DNA from: Pristionchus mayeri
Taxonomy: Eukaryota > Nematoda > Chromadorea > Rhabditida > Neodiplogasteridae
Assembly: GCA_036245805.1 (NCBI GenBank)
Contig: BTRK01000001.1
Span: 35,970,758-36,034,757 of the forward strand
Length of the DNA: 64,000 bases
Reading direction: 5' to 3'
Shown: piece by piece, positions 57,627 through 64,000 of the stretch
How positions within the stretch are numbered: position 1 is the first letter of the stretch
Layout of the letters: every line of letters starts with the position of its first letter
Notes under the pieces: generated by a model
Database searches by the model: none
The model's input: only the letters and a program-made list of their open reading frames with translations
What the model was told of the DNA's origin: nothing
Position numbers and translations under genes: made by a program

Positions 57627-57755
57627 ATGGCTCCTCCTCGCCGCGCGGCTCGTGCCGCCGCTTCCTCCTCGTCATCTGCAGCAGCTGCAGCAAGTGCAGC
57701 CACGACATCTGCAGCCTCGCTGCGACGCACCCGCCGACCGGCGTCTAAAAAGTGA
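57627..57755 (+). CDS. small Ala/Ser-rich basic protein or exon (42 aa)
   Basis: Starts MAPPRRAARAAASSSSS and ends SLRRTRRPASKK then TGA. Not recognised. Its Ser/Ala run followed by an Arg/Lys tail is echoed by the 3' part of the frame at 57900-58106 (STSSSAAISSPATT...RRRR...PPPGTRK, stop), and both stop at the corresponding place, which favours plus-strand coding and a local duplication. It may instead be chance low-complexity sequence; the minus strand also has an acidic open frame. Confidence 0.3.
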   Translation: MAPPRRAARAAASSSSSAAAAASAATTSAASLRRTRRPASKK

Positions 57756-57899
57756 CATACTAATATATTGTATTGAATGAGGGAAGGATAGTGATGTATG
57801 CAAAGATTGCCTGAGAATGATACTTTTTGTAACTTCGTAACTAGGACCACAATCCCTTAATTTCACAAACTGTTCAACAAATATTATCATCGGCTCTAT

Positions 57900-58106
57900 A
57901 TGACAAGCACTGAGTCATATGAGGAAAAGAAGAAATCATTTCTAGATAGATTACATCGATTATTGATCAAAGGATCACCTTCCAGGACGTCGTCAGTAGA
58001 TGCTTCATCTTCGACGTCTTCATCTGCAGCCATCTCTTCTCCCGCCACGACGGCAAACAGACGACGTCGCATCGTGCAGCGACCACCGCCAGGCACGAGA
58101 AAGTGA
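57900..58106 (+). CDS. small Ser-rich basic-tailed protein (68 aa)
   Basis: MTSTESYEEKKKSFLDRLHRLL, then a Ser/Ala-rich stretch, then NRRRRIVQRPPPGTRK and a stop. No family recognised. Possibly a diverged tandem relative of 57627-57755. No membrane segment or signal peptide. Confidence 0.32.
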   Translation: MTSTESYEEKKKSFLDRLHRLLIKGSPSRTSSVDASSSTSSSAAISSPATTANRRRRIVQRPPPGTRK

Positions 58107-58231
58107 GGGAGGCTTTAATTTAATAATAATTTATCATGTGTGACAGCACAGAGTTATAGAATGATTGCTACGGGAAATAAGGACATGATATTACGATGCC
58201 ATGACAAAGGGAAAAATGGCAATAAATAAGT

Positions 58232-59040
58232 TTAAGAGAGAGCTAAATAGCAGTAATGAGAGTAAGCAATATTATGGATTGATTTTACTCTAAGTGAGAA
58301 CAATTCACTATTTCTAGAGATGACAATATTATGAGGGATACAGTTCCACAAGGGAACTGCTCTATTGGTGAGAAAGGAATGGTAAAAAGTGGAAGTGGAA
58401 CGGCGTTTACGTAATTGAAAAAGATTTGGGCGTCTAGGTCGAGGGGGTACTAGGTATAGGAATTCGGGACAGCCTATATCAACATCTGCATGAATCACTT
58501 TATATATAAACACTAGGTCAATAATAGTACGTCGGTATTCTAGCGGTTCTAATTGAAAATAACGCAGACGGTCAGTATAAGGTTTACAGGCCATGCCACA
58601 TTTAAGAAGTACGGATTTGGTGAACTTGCGCTGAACACACTCGACGCTACGAGATAAGTCTATACTCTGAGGGGACCAAAGTTCGGAGCAATATTCGAGT
58701 ATAGGGCGGACGTAAGTAACAAAGAGACGAGAATACAGTTGAGGATTTTTGGAGACAAAGGATCGCAGGATGTATGAGCAACGAGAACGGGCCTTTGAGA
58801 TCTTACTAGATATGTGTGCGCTGAACTCAAGTTTATGAGAGTATGTGACTCCTAGATCGGTAAACTGGGATACGGTAGGGAGAGAAGTGCCATTAAGAGT
58901 GAAGATAGAGGGGGGATGTGATCTTCCAATTAGCATTGTTTCGGTCTTAGTGAGGGATACGGTAAGGCCCCAGTCAGATGACCACTTATATAGAATCTCA
59001 AGAGAGGATTGGAGAGAGGCAGGAGTAAGACCAATTTATT
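58232..59040 (-). mobile_element. LINE fragment, CR1/Jockey-like RT C-terminus
   Basis: One open minus-strand frame of about 270 codons. It reads SLEILYKWSSDWGLTVSLTKTE (the W-x-x-x-W-x-L...K-T block after the RT palm), then TDLGVTYSHKLEFSAHI, RLFVTYVRPILEYCSELWSP and RRTIIDLVFIYKVIH: the thumb and tail of CR1-type reverse transcriptases. The frame is open at its 5' end, where the insertion is truncated. The tail continues to the stop at 58232. Located between the small ORFs and the acidic zinc protein gene. Confidence 0.85.
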
Positions 59041-59826
59041 GATGTACTCGCTCGAAATTTAAATCTTCGGGCACAATTATGGTATAGATGTACAAAACCG
59101 GCCTAGAATCAATTATTCATTCGAAAACGGTAAACAAATGACGGATAGTTTTAAAAAAAATTGCAGTATCACAAGCAAGCAGAGCCAGCTGATTCAGGAG
59201 GCGCGGGCGCAGTTCAACGCGAGACAGAGGTGAAATCTTCCTCGATTAACTCAGAAATTTCCATCTGGGCTGGATGCGGTCATATAGTGCAAGGATAAAC
59301 GTATAATTACGAGGCTTCCCGGAAATTTCGATCTTAACATGCGCAGCTGCGACTGATCCTTAGCTAATTCAAATACGAAAATGAATATGTTATTGTAATT
59401 ACCTGCCGAGAACATGAAATTCACTCAGGAATAAGATGTATCCACTCATTACAAAATACTGGCGAAGAAAACAAGGAGAAAATATGATTACAACCTTGCC
59501 GAGGCAGTAGTCTGCCTCACCGAACTGCGCCGTCTAGTGTAGTCGTCAACTGATAACTGTAAAATCGCTTTAGGTAGTTGCACATTTACCTAGGTTCAGC
59601 TAAACGAAAAAGAAAAGTAACAGGTTAGGAAGAGGTTACGATAGAGACCACAACGCGTTCAACATCGTCCCACGAGGCACTTTATGTGCCCAATGCAACC
59701 CTAATTGCCTAACGTAGCGAGACCGCTATCCCGCCATCGCCTGTTACGAGCCCGCTATTGCGAGGCGCAAAACGTATACACATATCATCTTGCAGAGGCG
59801 TCGCAGCCCTCCGCAACCTCCCTATC
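59041..59826. other. intergenic upstream of the acidic zinc protein gene
   Basis: No supported exon. A TCTTGCAG at 59788-59795 lies 31 nt before the ATG of the downstream gene. It could be a spliced-leader acceptor or the end of a 5' UTR intron. A short stretch near 59160-59230 (CAGCTGATTCAGGAGGCGCGGGC) looks exon-like but has no partner. Confidence 0.35.
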
Positions 59827-62800
59827 ATGCCGAACAGCCCCCAAGTGGAGGGAAGAGTTCTGACCGAGGACGAGAAACTGCAACGGGAAGTGAGGGATCT
59901 CCTAGAAGACATCGGGGAGGACAACAGAGACCCGGAATACCTCAAGTTGTGAGTCAAAATTTAGTTCTACTTCCCTTTTTGTACAGAATATTTGCAATTA
60001 GTCGTTGCGGCGCTCTGCAAGAGTTCTTAGGTGTGAGCAATCTTTGTTTTTTTTACAACAGGGACCCGGAGTACCTTAAGTTGTGAGTTGTTGAGTCCGA
60101 AAATCATATCGCCATTGCATTTTTGTTAACAAAAATCGTAATCATTGCAAGAGCCTTGTATTTTGCAAATCTGGCCATTTGGTTGACTTGCAAGAAAGGT
60201 TTTAAATGAAGACAGCGTTAATCTTAAAATACAGTAGGCAGTTGATTCATGCTGTTGAAAAAAGCGATTCTTCGAAGTTTGAGTAAGCTCGCTATTTGCA
60301 GCCTCTTCTCCCTGAATGAGACGATAGAGGACGAGAGTGACCCAGATTACGACGAGGAGGAAGACGAGAATGAAGAGGAAGGAGATTTCAACGATGGGGA
60401 GGATTCTGATTCCTCTGACGATGATGACGACGACATCGAAACATCCGATTCTGAGGATTCCAATGGAGAGTCGATGGACGACCTGGAGGAGGATGACGAT
60501 GGGAATAGCGAAGGGGATCTGGAAGACGAGAGCTCATTCCGAGCTGTGTGAGTCGAATATTTCCGAAAACATTAACTCGTGAGCTTATTCAAAATGAGAC
60601 GAATCACCTTTCCATAGAATCCTCCCCTCTACCCGGCTGCTTTTGTCAAGCATAGTCCACGACGTCAAGATAGATTTGTCAATCTAGCCAGTTTTTCAGA
60701 ATGAGACGCCTGGCGAGCGGGGATCTCTCGGAAGAGGACGAGGAGGACTATGAACCGGGCATGGAGGAGATGGAGGAGAGCAGTGATGAAGAGGAGGGAG
60801 ACGAGTGGGTTGATCTTTGATATTTAATCTGCTTCGCCAGAACGTATAACGCAAAGTTATCAAGAATGCCGGATAGATTTTATGAATTTGGAATTATTTT
60901 TTTCATTTTTTTTAAATTTTTTATTATTATTACAGATTCGTGCTTCTCGAGGAGGAGGAGAACGCGGCGACCAAAGTAATTTTTTTTTGCAATTTTCAAT
61001 TTTATTGGGGTGTCCGGAAAGTTCGTATAATTTTTTGTTTTTATTTTTTATTCAATGCTTTACAATTCTCAGTGACCAATGTATGCCCCCTTCTTTCTCA
61101 CTACCTCCCTCCAGCGATTGGGCAGGGTCTCGATTCCTCTCTTCCAGAATGCGGGTTTCTTCGAGACCGCCCAGTTCACGAAAGCCCTCACAACTTCATC
61201 TCCATTCTTGAACTTCTTTCCTTTGCAGAAGTCAGAGAGAGAGCGGAAGCAGTGGTAGTCGCATGGGGAGAGATCCGGGGAATACGGTGGATGGGGAATC
61301 CTCTCGATCTTCAGCTCGTCCATTTTCTTCTGGGTCATCTTCGCTCGATGTGGGCGAGCATTGTCCATCAGAAGAAGAATTTTGCCCTGGTTCAGGAGTC
61401 TGGGAGGGACTCTGATCGCGACATCTTCCAGTTGTTCAGAGAAGAGGTCGGCATTGATGCTGGTGCCAGGGGCGAGGATCTCCCAGTAGATGGGACCGAG
61501 CACTGAGAAGAAGAAGCAGAGGAGTTCCTTCTTTCCGTGCTCTTCCTTCTTCGGAACGGGCGTGGGCTTCTCATCTACATCCACCCATTGCAGTCTCCTC
61601 GCAGGGTTATCGTACGTGATCCACTTCTCATCTGTAGCGATGATGGAATTGACCCATTGAAGATTGGATCTACGATGGAGTAATTCGCGACAGACTTGAA
61701 CACGATTTTTCAGCTGTTCGGGGGAGAGGTCATGGGGAATCACTTGTGGGAGTTTCGGCTTCTTCCCAGATCGATGGAGGATATCGGACACCGTTGATCT
61801 GGGAGTACCAGTATCCTTCTTCAACTCACGCACACTGGCCATGGGCTTGCGCTTCAGTGTGCGGAGAACGAGAGGCTGATCGAGGGAGGGAGGGCGTCCA
61901 GAATGGGGTTGATCATCGAGACCAAACTCCCCTTTCTCGAAGCGGGAGAACCGCTTATAGCAGAAGGGTATGGAGGGGGCGTCAGCTCCTTCCGACTGGG
62001 CCAGGGCAGAGTGGGCCTCCTTCACGGATCGGCCAAGACGGTAGTAATGAAGTAAAACTGCTCGGAGGTAGAGATGGGAGTCCATCACAAGAATCAATGT
62101 AGCAACTAGGAGACTGATTAAATCCTCTCACTACTCAACTTCAGAATTATGCAATACATTGTTGACAAACAGATTGCGCAATCACTGCATTTGATCGCGA
62201 ACTGACTTTTTTCCGAAGCATTATACGAACTTTCCGGACACCCCAATATAAATATTCTAAATACTATTTTTCAGCTCGCCGAGGAGAAGCTTCGCAAGAA
62301 GGAAGATAAGGAGGAGAGGGAGAACAGTTAGTTGATCGTAACTTCCTTTGTTTCGCGTAAAACTATGAAAACAAGCAATTTCCTCTCACAGCCTCCTTTC
62401 TTGAAATTTAGAAAATCAGACATTGCTTAGTAAACAATTGAGAATGCAAATTTAGAAGGCGTTTCGTTGACTAACTGTAGTCCGTACATGTAATTATTGA
62501 TTAATTCACCTTCAGAATCCTTGTTGCGGACTGCCCAGTACGGAGAGTGCACGCTGTGTGCTGAGGAAACGGTAGGCGAATATTATATTGTAAAAAGATT
62601 TTCTCAAGATATTGCTGCATCTTCATTTATGGCTTGCATATCATACGTAAAAGTGCACACTCTCGCGGTCGATTGAGCGGCTAAGGAATGTATAAAATTA
62701 TAAAATTTAGGTCATAGCGTTTCTCATAATGCAATATCGTCTTTCTGCAGGTGGTGGATCCAGTGGGCTGCGAGCACTGTTCTAACTTCATCGGATGCAG

Positions 62801-63211
62801 AAAGTAAGTCATGTTGAGTGAAGACGTGGAATACATTTGTGAACATCGATGTGCCAAGCAAATTGCCAGAAAGGAGGCTAAAAATTAGCTATTGACATGC
62901 TCCAGATGCGCCAATCGCTGGTACCGCTCATCCAAGGCGAACTCAGAGGACGATGTTTGTTTTTCCTTAAATATTAGACTTTTTTCGAATGCGTTCTTAA
63001 CATTGATAGTTGAGAAGCGACAATTGTTGGTGTGATGTGCTGTTCTCTTGGCAAATTATGTCAACGTAGTAGATTGCAGTGCAAACATTCAAAACTAATA
63101 AAAGTAATATATTTCCATAATTTCCAGATAGGCAAGTGCCCTCTCTGCCGCGGACTCTGGCCCGGTGCTATTCCTGATGTCCGAGAAATGACGCTTATCG
63201 AGAAGAAGTAA
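59827..63211 (+). CDS. acidic protein with Cys-rich zinc-binding C-terminus (10 exons, 275 aa)
   Basis: Exons: 59827-59948, 60062-60082, 60302-60547, 60700-60804, 60936-60975, 62275-62326, 62516-62571, 62751-62803, 62906-62954, 63128-63211; 828 nt, all phases agree. Residues 1-50 are a charged helix (LTEDEKLQREVRDLLEDIG). Residues about 50-165 are almost only Asp, Glu and Ser ([19 protein letters not shown]). Next is a Lys/Glu helix (LAEEKLRKKEDKEEREN). The end is a Cys-rich unit: CTLC, CEHCSNFIGC, CANRWY, CPLC, with spacing like a RING/PHD-type zinc finger in which two metal sites are likely. Function unknown; a chromatin- or histone-binding role is a guess from the acidic tract. The second exon is a 21-nt micro-exon copied from the end of the first. 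The fifth intron holds mariner copy 2. AATAAA at 63304-63309 is a likely poly(A) signal. Confidence 0.82.
60062..60082 (+). repeat. duplicated 21-nt micro-exon
   Basis: Exon 1 ends ..GACCCGGAATACCTCAAGTT with donor GTGAGT. The micro-exon is GGACCCGGAGTACCTTAAGTT with the same donor, behind acceptor ACAACAG. It adds DPEYLKL a second time without changing frame. The copies differ at silent positions. Confidence 0.7.
61005..62246 (-). mobile_element. mariner element, copy 2
   Basis: 1242 bp with TA on both sides (61003-61004 and 62247-62248), the same ends as copy 1 at 45457, and an intact transposase. Inserted in the intron between the fifth and sixth exons of the acidic zinc protein gene, antisense to the host gene. 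It appears closer to the family consensus than copy 1. Confidence 0.95.
61069..62097 (-). CDS. mariner transposase, copy 2 (342 aa)
   Basis: Same domains as copy 1: N-terminal helix-turn-helix region, then catalytic Asp residues in [14 protein letters not shown] and [11 protein letters not shown]. It keeps LPNRWREVVRKK, where copy 1 has lost the Trp codon, and CKGKKF, the usual G-K-x-F form in mariners. No stop or frameshift, so it is a candidate source of active transposase for non-autonomous copies with matching ends. Confidence 0.95.
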   Translation of the reverse strand: MILVMDSHLYLRAVLLHYYRLGRSVKEAHSALAQSEGADAPSIPFCYKRFSRFEKGEFGLDDQPHSGRPPSLDQPLVLRTLKRKPMASVRELKKDTGTPRSTVSDILHRSGKKPKLPQVIPHDLSPEQLKNRVQVCRELLHRRSNLQWVNSIIATDEKWITYDNPARRLQWVDVDEKPTPVPKKEEHGKKELLCFFFSVLGPIYWEILAPGTSINADLFSEQLEDVAIRVPPRLLNQGKILLLMDNARPHRAKMTQKKMDELKIERIPHPPYSPDLSPCDYHCFRSLSDFCKGKKFKNGDEVVRAFVNWAVSKKPAFWKRGIETLPNRWREVVRKKGAYIGH

Positions 63212-63826
63212 TCATTAGATCACGCCCACTATCTTTCGTCTGTAATCATCCCCCTGATCTGAGATCCCCTTCATTCCTGTAATATTTCCACCAATCCTGT
63301 GTAAATAAAGCCATTAAATTGAAAGGAAAAACTCCGGATTGAAGTAGTGAACCAGCGACTTGACGCTTTGTGAGTGATTTGAAACAAACACCGCAGAGAC
63401 GAGAGAGGTGAGAGAGGAACAGAAAAGTGAGCAAAACAACCTCGCCCCCACTCTGCAGAATCCGTTCCTTATTTCTTTCTCTGCTCACTGCGCCCGATCC
63501 CGGCGCTGCTAGAGAGCAGAGGGCCTACGAGGGGCTGAAATCTCTTTCCGTCACCAGGATCCCTTACCCCCCAAAAGAATCCAACCCGACCACAAAAAGT
63601 CGACCTCTCCAAGCAGCAATGTCTGCAGCATTGAAGCCCGAAGACCACTAGTAGTCCAAGGCCAAGATGAAGCAGCGCAAGCTGAACGCCCTACGGTTGG
63701 CATGATTCGCAAGGATCAGCTAAGCGACCGAATCCAGCCCGCAAGGGTTGAATTCGGGGGGCAATTTTTGGGAAAAGCCACCGCCCTAGGGCGGAGGCGA
63801 CATAGCAGAGAGAGAGAGATGGAGGA
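63212..63826. other. 3' flank of the acidic zinc protein gene
   Basis: Contains AATAAA at 63304. Open frames at 63246-63488 (-) and 63427-63651 (+) overlap, lack splice support and match nothing I know. A TCCGGATTGAAGTAGTGAACC stretch and GA-rich tracts are seen; no gene is claimed. Confidence 0.35.
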
Positions 63827-63997
63827 CTCTGGTTTCTTCGAACCAGTTAGTGGGGAATCCGCCAACAACTGGTCAGGGCACTGGTTAGCAACTGGTTAAC
63901 CAGTTAGAGTGGGCGGAGCTTAGGCTAATCAGTTGCTAACCAGTGCCCTGGCCAGTTGTTTGCGGGTTCCCCAGCAACTGGTTGGAAGAAACCAGAG
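63827..63997. mobile_element. hairpin MITE at the window end
   Basis: CTCTGGTTTCTTCGAACCAGTT...GGGCACTGGTTAGCAACTGG pairs with CAGTTGCTAACCAGTGCCC...AACTGGTTGGAAGAAACCAGAG around a loop of about 30 bp (TAACCAGTTAGAGTGGGCGGAGCTTAGG region). No coding capacity. Confidence 0.8.
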
Positions 63998-64000
63998 GAG

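Overview
The window looks like a piece of a nematode nuclear genome, probably of the rhabditid or diplogastrid type. The evidence is many short exons with GT..TTTCAG introns, Tc1/mariner elements and MITEs with TA target duplications, a nematode-type family of glycine-N-acyltransferase-like proteins, F-box genes with an LPDDIIR core, and a many-exon DNA topoisomerase I gene. All gene models were built by hand from reading frames and splice signals, so exon ends are predictions. No bacterial features were seen.

Layout. 1-3568: a 3.6 kb foldback repeat cut by the window edge. 4021-13366: two head-to-head paralogues of a GNAT/glycine N-acyltransferase-like enzyme, on - and + with an 0.8 kb gap. 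Each carries transposons in its introns. 13938-17390 (-): a decaying gene for a helical, HEAT-like protein, with a foldback element inserted inside one exon. 17647-42406: a 24.8 kb near-perfect palindrome. Each arm of about 12 kb carries two F-box genes, one long coiled-coil gene and two short 5'-type exons. The 604 bp centre lies inside an older foldback element and holds a minisatellite. 42605-44531 (-): a third F-box gene, of the membrane-spanning subtype also found in the arms. 45099-55910 (-): top-1, DNA topoisomerase I, 22 exons recognised, with four transposons in its introns. 57.3-59.0 kb: a small foldback, two short Ser/Ala-rich reading frames and a LINE fragment. 59827-63211 (+): a 10-exon gene for an acidic protein with a Cys-rich zinc-binding C-terminus, with a second intact mariner in one intron. 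The last 170 bp is a hairpin MITE.

The theme of the window is inverted repeats at every scale (about 75 bp to 24.8 kb) and transposons placed at or next to splice sites. The most interesting observation is a pair of long-inverted-repeat elements (14161-15515 and 48265-49774). Both end in CACGGRTCTCCTGTAAAA, and both have 4-bp target duplications. Their termini read as a splice donor (GTAAAA) on one side and a splice acceptor (TTTTACAG) on the other. One copy sits inside an exon, and use of its terminal acceptor would restore the reading frame, so it behaves like an introner. The second is the large palindrome, whose centre is a foldback related to the one at 5322-7118; this suggests foldback-primed inverted duplication. 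The arms have begun to diverge: a 41-bp deletion in the right arm removes a splice acceptor of the coiled-coil gene.
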